64,000 bases of DNA from Streptomyces sp. YIM 121038 (GCF_006088715.1 NZ_CP030771.1:7624001-7688000), one strand, 5' to 3'; positions 53,012-62,275 are shown, numbered from the stretch's first letter. A program made the numbers and translations. The notes: generated by a model from the letters alone, not told the origin.

Positions 53012-53041
53012 ACGGTAGGAGAGCGCTTCCAGAAGTGTCAA
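53012..53041 (-). promoter_or_regulatory. Promoter of the radical SAM gene with LacI/CebR-like operator in the spacer
   Basis: On the minus strand, TTGACA (53041-53036) and TACCGT (53017-53012) are 18 bp apart, a good vegetative-type promoter. The 14-bp TGGAAGCGCTCTCC (53031-53018) fills most of the spacer and matches the CebR-type box TGGGAGCGCTCCCA at 11 of 14 positions with its central GAGCGCTC-like symmetry. A LacI-family repressor bound there would block polymerase. Confidence 0.55.
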
Positions 53042-53198
53042 TGGGTCTAGACAACCAGGAAGTTGAGTAAACATCTACTGCGCCGCCGGTTCCGGCCAAA
53101 TGTGCTGAGCACTTGTTCGTGTCATGTGCCAATGGAAGAAGGGCTGGTGGGACGAGGTCACTTAGGCGGGCCTCAGTGCGATGGATGAGCCGTGAACT

Positions 53199-54800
53199 TC
53201 ACGGGCAGGGGTACGCGAACGTGTCCTCGAAAGTCCGGTACGTCTTCCCTGGCCCGCCGCGCCCTTGCGCCGGGTACTCGATCACCGGTATGGGCTTGCA
53301 GATCGGCCACTGATGCGTCTCGGGCGACTGCTCGAAGGCGTACGTACCCGCCGCGCCCTGAAGGCAGTTGGTGCACAGCAGGCGCCCGTCCCGCTCGACG
53401 ATGCCCGCGTTGATGAGGGTGTTGTACACGTCGTCCTTCGTGGGCGTGCGCGCCGGAGCCGGCGTCCTGTCGTCGCTCCCGGGCTTCTCGTTTGCTTCGG
53501 AGTACGACCTGTCGTACGCGTTGGACAGCAGCGTGAACGCGTCGTGGTACATGATCGCGTAGCCGTCGTCGAGGGGCTTCTCGCCGATGCCGTACCGCTC
53601 GTCGAGGTCGTGGAAGACCCGCAGGAAGCCGCCGAGGCCCGCCGGGGCGCCCTTGGCGGGCAGTCCGCGCGGGGTCCACCAGGCAGGTGTGACCGAGGCC
53701 GCCGCGACGATCCTCGTCCTCGTTTCCCGCAGCATCCCGGTGAGTTCGTCCGTGGTCAGCGTCGGCTCGAGGCCGATGCCGACTTTCAGGATGCGCACGG
53801 GGCTGCGGCGGTCGCAGGACGACTCCTGGGACAGGCGTTTCACGAGGGCGGGCAGGTCCTGGTCGCGGCCCGCGAAGAACACCGTGTCGGATTCGGTGAG
53901 GCAGATCTTCTGGGCGGCGGACTGGAATCGCTGCGGGATGCCGGCGGCGGGCCCGGTCGAGCCGAGGTAGGAGGCCGAGCGCTGGCGCAGCCCGTAGGCC
54001 TTGCCGAATTTCTTCTGGAGCAGCCGGTGGAGATTGCGCGAGTACACGTCGTCCGGGCGGCTGTCGTATACAAGGAACCCTTTCCTGTCGCCCGGGTTCC
54101 GCTTCAGATAGTGACCGAGCGCGTCCACGAACATGCTGTTGTTCGGTGAGGTCTTGAAGAAGTACGCGGCGTTCATGTCGGCGGAGGTGATGACCGGGCC
54201 CACGGTCGCGATGCGCCGCGCGCTCAGCTCCTTCATCGCGTCCCGGGTCTCGGGCGTGCTGCTCGGCAGGCCCATCACCCCGACGAGCGGCGAGCGCCGG
54301 TCGTCCACCAGAGCGGTCAGGTCGTCGACGACGGGCCGCCACTGGTCCAGGTCCTTGCCGTCGGGGGCCAGCAGGAGCTGGTAGTGCGGCCCGCCGCTGC
54401 TGTTGGCCTTGAGCTGGGCGGCGTGCGCGCCCGCCAGGGCACGGCGGATCATCGCCGCCGTCATGGCGCTCGCCTCGTCCGACGTGAACGGCATCATCAG
54501 CGCGATCCGCCCGTACGGCATGGGGGCCTGCCCCTGCTCGGGGTCCTCCCAGGCGCGCTCGACCCGGGCGTTCTCGTCGGCGACGGCCCGGATCAGCCCG
54601 TCGAGGTCCTCGTCCCCGTCGAAGGCGCTCTCCGTGACGCCCACGCACTCCCCGCCGTGCTTGCCCAGTCCGCCCGGGCAGTCCTCGGGGCGCAGCAGCA
54701 GATAGACGACCACGCCGACGGCGATCAGGACCAGCGGCACCACGATCGCGACGGCCTTGTCGAGGGGGCCGAACCCGTTGCGGCGGCGGCTCAGACGCAT
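53199..54800 (-). CDS. Membrane-anchored type I periplasmic-binding-like protein
   Basis: A 533-residue protein with one N-terminal helix (LDKAVAIVVPLVLIAVGVVVYLLL, residues ~13-36) and a large outside part. The fold resembles branched-chain amino acid binding proteins: RIALMMPFTSDEASAMTAAM, PLVGVMGLPSSTPETRDAMK, ARRIATVGPVITSADM, YFFKTSPNNSMFVDALGHYL and DGYAIMYHDAFTLLSNAYD. Several Cys could form disulfides. No permease or ABC ATPase is nearby; it follows the P-loop protein gene by only 6 bp. It may sense a ligand outside the cell for that partner. Confidence 0.75.
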   Translation of the reverse strand: MRLSRRRNGFGPLDKAVAIVVPLVLIAVGVVVYLLLRPEDCPGGLGKHGGECVGVTESAFDGDEDLDGLIRAVADENARVERAWEDPEQGQAPMPYGRIALMMPFTSDEASAMTAAMIRRALAGAHAAQLKANSSGGPHYQLLLAPDGKDLDQWRPVVDDLTALVDDRRSPLVGVMGLPSSTPETRDAMKELSARRIATVGPVITSADMNAAYFFKTSPNNSMFVDALGHYLKRNPGDRKGFLVYDSRPDDVYSRNLHRLLQKKFGKAYGLRQRSASYLGSTGPAAGIPQRFQSAAQKICLTESDTVFFAGRDQDLPALVKRLSQESSCDRRSPVRILKVGIGLEPTLTTDELTGMLRETRTRIVAAASVTPAWWTPRGLPAKGAPAGLGGFLRVFHDLDERYGIGEKPLDDGYAIMYHDAFTLLSNAYDRSYSEANEKPGSDDRTPAPARTPTKDDVYNTLINAGIVERDGRLLCTNCLQGAAGTYAFEQSPETHQWPICKPIPVIEYPAQGRGGPGKTYRTFEDTFAYPCP

Positions 54801-54806
54801 GCTTCC

Positions 54807-57008
54807 TCACAGTTCGGGCAGCGGCAGGGGGCGCTTGTCGCGGGCGGCGGCGGGCCAGGTCCTGGCGGCCTGGCCGAGCACGGCGCGCCACGTGCGGTGG
54901 CGCAGCGAGAGGAACGCGAGCTCGGCGCCGATGTCCTCGCACAGGTCGGCTTCCGGCTCCGCCGTGGCGTCGGACAGGTACCACAGGCCGTGCAGCAGCC
55001 TGTTGATGCAGCGGTCGATCTCGTCTATGTCGCGGTAGCGGTCGTCGTGCGCGCCCGCCGCCATCGCGGCCCGCTCGTCGTCCCAGTCGGCCGCGGGCGG
55101 TGCCGGGGCCGTCGCCGCGTACCGCAGACAGGACAGCCAGCGCAGCGCGCTGAGCCGGTCCTGCTCGGCCTGGAACTCCTCGGAGAGCGCGGCCACCACG
55201 GTCTTCGCGTCCCCGGCGGCGAGCGTGTGCCGCAGCGCGTCGGCCTCGCTGTCCTCGCCGCGCGTGGTGTGGTGGCGGCGCAGGAAGCCGTGCATCTCCT
55301 GCCAGCCGCGGCGCGACTCGGTGCCCCGCGAGGTGCGCCGGGCCTCGTGCACGAGCAGCGTGTGCAGCAGCGGATCGGCGGCGAGCGGCCGGTCCTGCGG
55401 GGTGTCCCGCTGCCAGTGCTCGGCCTCCAGATAGTCGGCGGCGGCGTTCGCGGGCAGCTGCTCGGGGCCCTCCAGGCGCAGATGCGCGGCGAGGGCCTGC
55501 GCGGCCGTGCTGTCGCGGGCCAGCGAGAGCGGGACGAGCCTGGCGCGCTGGTGCGGCGACGGAAGCAGCCGCTCCAGGATCGCCGCGGACACCGGGCGGC
55601 CGTCCCTGGTGGTGAGGTCGAGCAGATCGCGCGGGGCGAGCGGGGCCGCGGCGGGCCCGGCCCGGGACGCGTGCTCCAGGACGGCGTCGCACAGCACCCG
55701 GCAGGCCAGCGGGTGCCCGCCGGTCAGGGTGTGCAGGGCGGACGCCAGATACGGGTGCAGCGGGGCGGACGCGGCGTCCAGCATCAGCAGGACGTCGTCG
55801 CGGCTGAGCGGGGTGAGCTCCACCACGACCAGGCCCGCGGACGGCGCGTGCCCGGTGCGCCGCCAGCCCGTGGTCGTCACCAGGTCGGGCAGGTCGCGGT
55901 GGCGGGCCTCGGCGGCGTCCGGGGGCGCGTCGCCGAGGCGGGTGGCGACGACCACCAGCGGGTCGTGGTGGGCGGCGCCGGGCCGGGCCCGGTACTCCAG
56001 GACGAGGTCGAGCAGGCGCGCCCCGGCCGGGGAGTGCGTGTTGTCGAGCAGGGCGAGCGGACGCGGGTCGCGGTTCAGGCGCTGCCACCGGGTGCGGGCG
56101 GCGGCGACGTCCTCCAGGAAGGCGTGTACGAGGGTCTGCTCGGCGGCGTGCCGGTAGTCGCCGCCCCGGTGGAACCAGTCGGCGAGGCGGACGAGCCCTT
56201 CGAGCCCGCCGGGGCCGCCCCGGCCGTCGGGGGCGGCGCCGGCGGCTTCGGGCGTCTCGGCGTACCGGTCCTGGTACCACTGGCGCAGCGGGGCGCTGCC
56301 GCGGGCGCGGGCGTACCGCTCGAAGTACTCGGCGAGTGCGGCGTGCACGACGGCGTGGGCAGCACCTCCGGCCCTGGCTGAGCCCCCGGCCTTGGCTGAG
56401 CTCCCGGCCCTGGCTGAGCCCCCGGCCCCGTCCGCGCCCTCCACTCCGGCTGTGGGCCCCGCTCCAGCCGCGGGCCCCGCCCCGGCTTCTGGCCCCGCCC
56501 CGGCCGAGGTCCCGGCCCCGGACTCCGCCCCCGCGAGCCGCGCCCGCACCCGCGTCTCCCACGTCTGCGCGACCCCCGGCTCCGGCCCCGACTCCAGGCG
56601 GCAGGCGAGCAGCAGCCGGGCGATGCGCGCGGTGGCGCGGGCCCGCTCCGCGCCGTCGGCGTACCCGCCGTACGCGGCGATCAGGCCCGGCAGGAGCAGC
56701 GGGAAGCGCCGGCTCAGGCCGGGGGCCAGGGAGCACGCCAGCTCCTCCAGGAGCTCGACGACGAGGCCCTGCGCCGCGGTGTCGACGCGGGCGAGCGGAA
56801 GGCGCCCCGCGTAGTGCCGCTCCAGGGCCGCGAGGACGGCGGTGCGCCCCATGCCGTGCCGCCCGGTCAGCAGCACCAGCGGCAGGTCCTTGTCGTGCTC
56901 CCAGGGAACGCGGGCGCGTTCGGCGTAGGCGAGGCCGGTGAGCCGGGGGACGAGGTGGTGCAGAAGCGGGTCGCGTGCGTACAGCCGAGGCGTTTCGGAT
57001 GTGTGCAT
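54807..57008 (-). CDS. STAND/AAA-like P-loop protein with Arg in place of the Walker Lys
   Basis: A 733-residue protein (ATG 57008). Its P-loop reads LLTGRHGMGRTAVL: the lysine of GxxxxGK(S/T) is Arg55. Later motifs include LALLDNTHSP (Walker B-like, ~320), LVVVATRLGD, VVELTPLSRDDVLLML and TGGHPLACRVLCDAVLE, the usual order of STAND-type NTPases. Residues ~190-240 are an Ala/Gly/Ser repeat encoded at 56340-56530. A long helical C-terminus follows. It pairs with the membrane protein downstream. Reduced nucleotide hydrolysis is possible. Function unknown. Confidence 0.7.
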   Translation of the reverse strand: MHTSETPRLYARDPLLHHLVPRLTGLAYAERARVPWEHDKDLPLVLLTGRHGMGRTAVLAALERHYAGRLPLARVDTAAQGLVVELLEELACSLAPGLSRRFPLLLPGLIAAYGGYADGAERARATARIARLLLACRLESGPEPGVAQTWETRVRARLAGAESGAGTSAGAGPEAGAGPAAGAGPTAGVEGADGAGGSARAGSSAKAGGSARAGGAAHAVVHAALAEYFERYARARGSAPLRQWYQDRYAETPEAAGAAPDGRGGPGGLEGLVRLADWFHRGGDYRHAAEQTLVHAFLEDVAAARTRWQRLNRDPRPLALLDNTHSPAGARLLDLVLEYRARPGAAHHDPLVVVATRLGDAPPDAAEARHRDLPDLVTTTGWRRTGHAPSAGLVVVELTPLSRDDVLLMLDAASAPLHPYLASALHTLTGGHPLACRVLCDAVLEHASRAGPAAAPLAPRDLLDLTTRDGRPVSAAILERLLPSPHQRARLVPLSLARDSTAAQALAAHLRLEGPEQLPANAAADYLEAEHWQRDTPQDRPLAADPLLHTLLVHEARRTSRGTESRRGWQEMHGFLRRHHTTRGEDSEADALRHTLAAGDAKTVVAALSEEFQAEQDRLSALRWLSCLRYAATAPAPPAADWDDERAAMAAGAHDDRYRDIDEIDRCINRLLHGLWYLSDATAEPEADLCEDIGAELAFLSLRHRTWRAVLGQAARTWPAAARDKRPLPLPEL
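56340..56530 (-). repeat. In-frame GC-rich repeats in the P-loop protein gene
   Basis: Units such as CCCCGGCC(T/C)TGGCTGAGC and GGCCCCGCCCCGG repeat here, coding GPAAGAGP and AGGSARAGSS-type stretches. The frame stays open; the segment is an Ala/Gly-rich linker inside the NTPase region. Confidence 0.7.
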
Positions 57009-57187
57009 CTCGCCGGAAACCGCTCCTGTCCGTCGCTGTCTGCCGCGGGTGTCCGGCTGCTCGCGCCGGGGCCGAGGGCGTCCTGCCTGCCGGTGTCCAC
57101 CACCTCGTGTCAACTGCCGTGAAGGTCAAAGAAGTTACACCCCTCGCACGCCCCTGGCCAGGACATTGCGGGCAGCGGGTCGGGCCC

Positions 57188-60100
57188 TCAGGACCGCGGC
57201 CGGACCGTGAGTTCCACCCCCGCGGGCACCTCCCCGGTCACCTCGCCCGGGTAGTCCAGACGCACCCGGCGCAGGGCGCGCAGGCCCGCGAGGTGCACCA
57301 GGTCCACGGTGTCGAAGAGCGTCAGCTGGAGCTCCTCCAGGCCCGGCAGACGGCGGGCGATCCGCCGCAGGGACACCGAAGCGCCGGGGCGCGCCCGCAC
57401 CTCCAGGCGCGTCAGCTGCGGGATGCGCGCGCCGGGCGGGAACAGCATGATGCTCAGCTGCTCGTGGGACAGGCGCAGCGAGCGCAGGGCGGGCAGCCGG
57501 GCGAGCAGCGCGTCCCAGTCGTCGGGCCGGAGCCGGTCGCTCGCGTTGTGCAGACGCAGCTCGCGCAGTTCGGTGAGGTCGGTGACGGCGGCCAGCTCCA
57601 CGGCGTCCGGGGGCAGCGAGAGGAGCCGCAGCGCGCCGGGCCGCGGCAGGTCGCGCAGGCCCCGCCACGGCACGGCCGCGCCGAGCAGCAGCTCCTCCAG
57701 GCGCGGGCAGGCCGAGAGCCGGGCGAGCGGCTCCAGTTGGGGCAGGTCGGCGAGGGTGAGCCGGCGCAGGCACGGAAGGCGGGTCAGCGGCGCGGTGTCG
57801 CTGACGGCGCGGCAGCCGTGCAGGGCGAGCGTCTCCAGGGCGGGGAACGCGGCGAGGAAGCCGAGACCGGTGAGGCGCAGATTGCCGCGCAGGCGCAGCT
57901 CGCGCAGGGCGGCGGGGGCGAGCGCGCCCAGGATGTCCTGCTCGCTGAAGTCGCCTTGCAGGGCTACGCGTGCGTAGCCGGACAGGGCGCTCAGCGCCTT
58001 CAGTTCGGCGGGCGAGCGGACCGTGACGGGCTCGCCCGCCCCGGCGGCGAGCAGGGGCCGCACGATCTCCTCGGCGTAGGCGTCGGTGTCGAAGCGGTCC
58101 CAGTGGGCGAGGAGCTGGGCGCGCACCGCGGGCTGCGGCGAGGCCAGGAACTCGCGGAGCCGGGCGAGCGCCGCGTCGCCGCCGATGCGGCAGATGGCGT
58201 GCACGGTCGTCACCTCGGCGTCGCCGGTCAGGGTGTCGGCGGCGGGCAGCAGGCCGAGCAGCAGCGTGCCGGTCTCGGCGAGGGCCCGCGCCTCGCGCAT
58301 GCCGCGCGGCGGCAGGAGCTGCGCGGCCCGCTCCTCGACGGTGGCGCGGACGGCGGGGTCGAGCCGGGTGGCCTGGTCGAGCGAGGCGAGGGCGAGCAGG
58401 CGCAGGCGGGTGCGCACCCCGTCGTCCTCCTCGCGGTCGGCCCGGCCGGTCAGCCGCGTCAGGAGCTCGGCGCGCTCGTCGGGCCGGGCCTGCGCGACGG
58501 CCATCTGCAGGACGTCCTCCCAGGGGTCCAGGTGCGCGTGCGCGACGAGCGCCCCGATGTCGTGCTCCTCCAGGGCGGCCTTGGCGCCGAGGAAGTCCTG
58601 GAAGGTGCGGTGGATGAAGTCCACGGCGTCCGCGGCCGGTTCGCGCAGCAGGCCGGAGCGGTCCAGGAGCAGCCGCAGCACGTCCTCGGCGCTCCCGGCC
58701 CGGGCCAGCTGCGGCACCGAGGGGCGCAGTTTGTCCAGGAGGTCGACGGCGGTCTGCCGCTTCAGCCGGGTCCGCTCGTTGCGGATCAGCCAGTACGCGA
58801 ACCTCTTCAGCGGCTCCGTCGCGGACTTCTCGTCCAGCTTCGGCGGGAGCCTGCCGTACAGGTCGCGTTCGCGGTCACGGCGCTCCAGGAGCATCGAGAG
58901 CGCCGCCTCGTACAGCGCCACCCGACCCTGCGGCAGAAAGCCCCTGCGTTCGCGGTGCAGGGCGCAGATCAGCGCGCACAGCAGCGGGTTGGTGGCGAGG
59001 TGGCTCAGCTCCGGGCTGGCGCGCACCGACCGCAGCAGGGTCGTGGCGAGCTCCTCGTCCGCGCCCGCCGCCTCGTGCCAGCGCCGCACGAACCGCCGGA
59101 CGTCCCCGGGTCGCATCGGCGTGAGCGTGAACTCGCGGAACCCCTCGCGGCCCAGCCAGTCCCGGGGCAGCGCCGACGGCCGGGTGGTGACGAGCCACAG
59201 GTTGCCGGGGAAGGCGGCGTGCAGCGTGGCGAGCCAGGCCCGCGCGCGGGGGCGCTCCGCCTCCGGGATCTCGTCCACGCCGTCGATCAGGAGCACGCCA
59301 CGCCCGGCCTGGAGGACCCGCACCGCCCACCCCGCGGGCTCGGTGCCCGTCAGGGGGCAGCCGATCCAGCGCAGGAAGCCGTCGGGCACGGGCAGTTCGG
59401 CGTCCTCGCGGGCGAGGGTGCGCAGCGGCAGCACGAACGGCACCCGGCCCAGGAGCTGCGGCAGATGTCCGGGCACCTCCTCCTGCCGGGCGGTGGTGAG
59501 GGCCAGCCACTGCACCAGGGTCGTCTTGCCGGTGCCCGCGACGCCGCGCAGCAGGACCCGGTCGTGCCCGGCGAGCGCGGCCTCGACCGGGCCGGCGGCG
59601 CGCTCGGAGTCGGGGTCGGCGCCGCCGGGGTCCCCGTCGGCGTAGCCGTTGCCGGACCCGGGCACCGGCTCGCCCGGCTCGCGCGCGGGCACCGCCTCCA
59701 GGCTCAGATAGGCGGTCTCCAGGGGCCAGGCCTGGCTCTGCGCGTCGTGCAGGTCCACGCCGTGGAGGGTCAGGGTGCGGTGCTGGGCGGCGACGTAGCG
59801 GGCGTAGCGCGCCTCGAAGGCGGTGTCCTCGACGGCGGTGGCGGGCAGCCGCTCCAGGAGCAGCCGCAGCTGCTCCTTCTGCTCGCTCACGGAGCGGCGC
59901 AGCTCGACCTGGGTGCGGGCCTCGAAGCCGGGGCGCTTGCTGAACTGGTGGACCAGGTGCAGACAGGCGGTGACGAGCAGCCGGTCGTGCAGGTGCGCGG
60001 CGTCGGCGCTCAGCAGCGCCCGGGTCTCCGGGGCGCTGGCCCGCACCAGGGCCTCGGCGAGCCGCTGCGGGCCGAGGTCGAAGGCCTGCACGTCGTCCAT

Positions 60101-60415
60101 GTCGAGGTCGCCGAGGGCGCGCAGGGTGTGGCCGAGGGCGTAGCCCACGGCGTTCTGCTCGTCGGGGGCGATGGGCGGGTCGTGCGGGCCCGCCGCGCGG
60201 ACCGCGCGGCGCACCAGCTCCCGCGCGAGCTGGTAGAGGTCGGCCTCGCTGAGGGTGCGGCGGTCGCCGGTGAAGGACAGGAGCCGGCCGAGCCGCACCG
60301 GCCGTTCGCCGAACTCCGCGCCGGGGCCGCCCTTCGGCGCCAGCAGGAGGCGCTTCACGAGCGGCACCACGACCGATGCCGCGATCCGTAGGCCCGCTGT
60401 CGTGCCCGCGTCCAC
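57188..60415 (-). CDS. NACHT-domain protein with C-terminal leucine-rich repeats
   Basis: A 1075-residue bacterial NLR-like protein. Residues ~1-240 are a helical N-terminal domain. The NACHT NTPase (~275-560) has Walker A GVAGTGKTT (291-299), Walker B LLIDGVDEIPEAERPRARAW and sensor LVTTRPSAL. A helical relay follows (FIHRTFQDFLGAKAALEEHDI). Residues ~800-1060 carry leucine-rich repeats (LRELRLRGNLRLTGLGFLAA, LETLALHGC, LEELLLGA, LRELRLHNAS, LRSLRLSHEQL). Bacterial NACHT proteins often defend against phage. GTG at 60415 after GAGGGGG. No effector domain such as a nuclease is recognised at the N-terminus. Confidence 0.87.
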   Translation of the reverse strand: MDAGTTAGLRIAASVVVPLVKRLLLAPKGGPGAEFGERPVRLGRLLSFTGDRRTLSEADLYQLARELVRRAVRAAGPHDPPIAPDEQNAVGYALGHTLRALGDLDMDDVQAFDLGPQRLAEALVRASAPETRALLSADAAHLHDRLLVTACLHLVHQFSKRPGFEARTQVELRRSVSEQKEQLRLLLERLPATAVEDTAFEARYARYVAAQHRTLTLHGVDLHDAQSQAWPLETAYLSLEAVPAREPGEPVPGSGNGYADGDPGGADPDSERAAGPVEAALAGHDRVLLRGVAGTGKTTLVQWLALTTARQEEVPGHLPQLLGRVPFVLPLRTLAREDAELPVPDGFLRWIGCPLTGTEPAGWAVRVLQAGRGVLLIDGVDEIPEAERPRARAWLATLHAAFPGNLWLVTTRPSALPRDWLGREGFREFTLTPMRPGDVRRFVRRWHEAAGADEELATTLLRSVRASPELSHLATNPLLCALICALHRERRGFLPQGRVALYEAALSMLLERRDRERDLYGRLPPKLDEKSATEPLKRFAYWLIRNERTRLKRQTAVDLLDKLRPSVPQLARAGSAEDVLRLLLDRSGLLREPAADAVDFIHRTFQDFLGAKAALEEHDIGALVAHAHLDPWEDVLQMAVAQARPDERAELLTRLTGRADREEDDGVRTRLRLLALASLDQATRLDPAVRATVEERAAQLLPPRGMREARALAETGTLLLGLLPAADTLTGDAEVTTVHAICRIGGDAALARLREFLASPQPAVRAQLLAHWDRFDTDAYAEEIVRPLLAAGAGEPVTVRSPAELKALSALSGYARVALQGDFSEQDILGALAPAALRELRLRGNLRLTGLGFLAAFPALETLALHGCRAVSDTAPLTRLPCLRRLTLADLPQLEPLARLSACPRLEELLLGAAVPWRGLRDLPRPGALRLLSLPPDAVELAAVTDLTELRELRLHNASDRLRPDDWDALLARLPALRSLRLSHEQLSIMLFPPGARIPQLTRLEVRARPGASVSLRRIARRLPGLEELQLTLFDTVDLVHLAGLRALRRVRLDYPGEVTGEVPAGVELTVRPRS

Positions 60416-60506
60416 CCCGGCCCCCTCTGCGGTCGCGCTTCCGGGTCCCGGCCCACTATCCCGGCCGGGCTAGGGGAGATCCAGCCCCTTCGGTTAGCCT
60501 CACTTG

Positions 60507-61376
60507 GTGACGACATCTGCAGCACCACGGAGGGCACCGAGGCTGTTCGCCATCAGTGACCTGCACGTGGCGTATCCCGAGAACAGGAAGTTCGTCGACG
60601 AGCTCTGGCCGGAACACGAGGGCGACTGGCTGATAGTCGCCGGTGATGTCGCGGAGATGGCGGCCGACATCGAGTGGTCGCTGCGCACCCTCGCCGAGCG
60701 CTTCGACACCGTGATCTGGTCGCCGGGCAACCACGAGCTGTGGACGCCCCGGGACGACCCCAACCAGCTGCGCGGCGAGCCCCGCTACCGCCACCTGGTC
60801 GAGCTCTGCCGCGAGTTGGGCGTGCTGACCCCGGAGGACCCCTTCCCGGTCTGGCGCGGCGAGGGCGGCCCGGTGACCATCGCACCGCTCTTCCTCCTCT
60901 ACGACTACACGTTCCGGCCCGAGGGGACGTACGCGAAGCGCGACGCGCTGGAGTACGCGTACGAGACCGGGGTCGTCTGCACGGACGAGGTGCTGCTGCA
61001 CCCGGACCCCTACCCCAGCCGCGAGGACTGGTGCCGGGCCCGGGTCGCGATCACCAAGGAGCGGCTCGACGCGGTCGACCCCGCCCTGCCGACGGTCCTG
61101 ATCAACCACTGGCCGGTCGTGCGCGAGCCCACCCGGATCCTGCGCTACCCCGAGTTCGCCCTGTGGTGCGGCACGGAGGCCACCGCCGACTGGCCGGTGC
61201 GCTACCGCGCCGCGGCGGTGGTCTACGGACATCTGCACGTGCCCCGCACCACCTGGCACGACGGGATCCGGCACGAGGAGGTGTCGGTGGGCTACCCGCG
61301 CGAGTGGAAGCGCGACTGGCACCCGTCGCCGAAGCTGCGGCAGATCCTGCCGGCGCCCGCCCGCTCCGCGCGGTGA
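60507..61376 (+). CDS. Metallophosphoesterase
   Basis: A 289-residue calcineurin-like phosphoesterase. Metal ligands: FAISDLHVAYPEN (Asp, His), LIVAGDVAEM (Asp), WSPGNHELWT (Asn, His), VLINHWPV (His) and VVYGHLHVPR (His, His). GTG at 60507 is chosen; a TTG one codon earlier is possible. The start is 91 bp from the divergent NACHT gene. Relatives in Streptomyces often sit beside a phosphopantetheinyl transferase, which is not present here. Confidence 0.9.
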   Translation: MTTSAAPRRAPRLFAISDLHVAYPENRKFVDELWPEHEGDWLIVAGDVAEMAADIEWSLRTLAERFDTVIWSPGNHELWTPRDDPNQLRGEPRYRHLVELCRELGVLTPEDPFPVWRGEGGPVTIAPLFLLYDYTFRPEGTYAKRDALEYAYETGVVCTDEVLLHPDPYPSREDWCRARVAITKERLDAVDPALPTVLINHWPVVREPTRILRYPEFALWCGTEATADWPVRYRAAAVVYGHLHVPRTTWHDGIRHEEVSVGYPREWKRDWHPSPKLRQILPAPARSAR

Positions 61377-61401
61377 CGGGCCGGCCGGGGACGGGGGCGG
61401 C

Positions 61402-62037
61402 TCAGGAGCCGACGCGGATCAGCTCCTTCTCATAGGCGAAGATCACCGCGTGCACCCGGTTGCGGAGCCCCAGCTTCTCCATGATCCGCTGGATGTGGAA
61501 CTTCACGGTGCTCTCGCTGAGCGTCAGCTCCCGGGAGATCTCCGCGTTGCTGAAGCCGCGCGCGACCAGCTTGAAGACCTCCGTCTCCCGGTCGGTGAGG
61601 CGGCGCAGCGGCGCCGCGCCGACGCCGGGCGCCCGCGCGGGCCCGCCCGCGGGGCGCCCCGCCGCCGTCGCGCGCACGGCGGCGGCCAGCTCGCCCGAGC
61701 CGCTCGCGCTGGACAGCAGGCCGCGCACGCCGACCCGGAGGACCTGTCCGGCCGCCGCGTCCACGTTGTCGAGCAGCACCAGGACGTTCGCGGGCCGCGG
61801 CGGGGCCGGGCGGGACAGGGCGCACACGCAGGAGAGCGCCTCCGCCGCGCCGGTGTGCGAGTTGACCACGACGACGTCGGGGCGCAGCTCGCGGAAGCGG
61901 ACCGCGGCGCCCGGGCCGTCCTCGGCGACGGCGACCACGTCGAGATCGGGACAGGCGTCGAGGATGGTGCGGAGCCCCGTCAGTGAGATGGGATGCGAAT
62001 CGACCAGGAGGATCCTGGTACACGCCAAGCCTGACAT
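61402..62037 (-). CDS. NarL/LuxR-type regulator with degenerate receiver domain
   Basis: A 211-residue response regulator-like protein. The C-terminal helix-turn-helix (~145-205) is complete: LTDRETEVFKLVARGFSNAE, ISRELTLSESTVKFHIQRIM. The receiver domain (~8-125) lacks the phosphorylation set: the acidic pair is only Asp13 (LLVDSHP), the phosphate-accepting Asp is Asn59 (VVVVNSH), and neither the Thr nor the Lys of the active site is in place. No sensor kinase is adjacent. It probably acts independently of phosphorylation. It is divergent from the SDR/dehydratase genes, which could be targets. Confidence 0.88.
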   Translation of the reverse strand: MSGLACTRILLVDSHPISLTGLRTILDACPDLDVVAVAEDGPGAAVRFRELRPDVVVVNSHTGAAEALSCVCALSRPAPPRPANVLVLLDNVDAAAGQVLRVGVRGLLSSASGSGELAAAVRATAAGRPAGGPARAPGVGAAPLRRLTDRETEVFKLVARGFSNAEISRELTLSESTVKFHIQRIMEKLGLRNRVHAVIFAYEKELIRVGS

Positions 62038-62275
62038 CAATTCCCCCGGTTGCTTGGAGCGTTCGGCCCGTCCCGCCCCCCCGGCGACTGTTCCCCGGCG
62101 GCGCGGAACAGTACTCCAGGATAGGACGGGCCGCGCCCTTCACACCGTCGCCCCACACCCGTGCGCGGCGCCGCACGGCCGTTCGCGCGCCCGCGCGGGG
62201 TACCGTGCCTGCGAACGACGTGGCCCGCTGCCGCCGGAGGGGAGACAGCCCTCCGCAGAAGGGGACGACCTCGCC

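Noticed and set aside
53173..57129. Minus-strand frame of about 1,300 codons spanning the P-loop and membrane protein genes.
   Set aside because: It is Arg/Pro-rich and in another phase; the two separate genes carry clear folds and starts.
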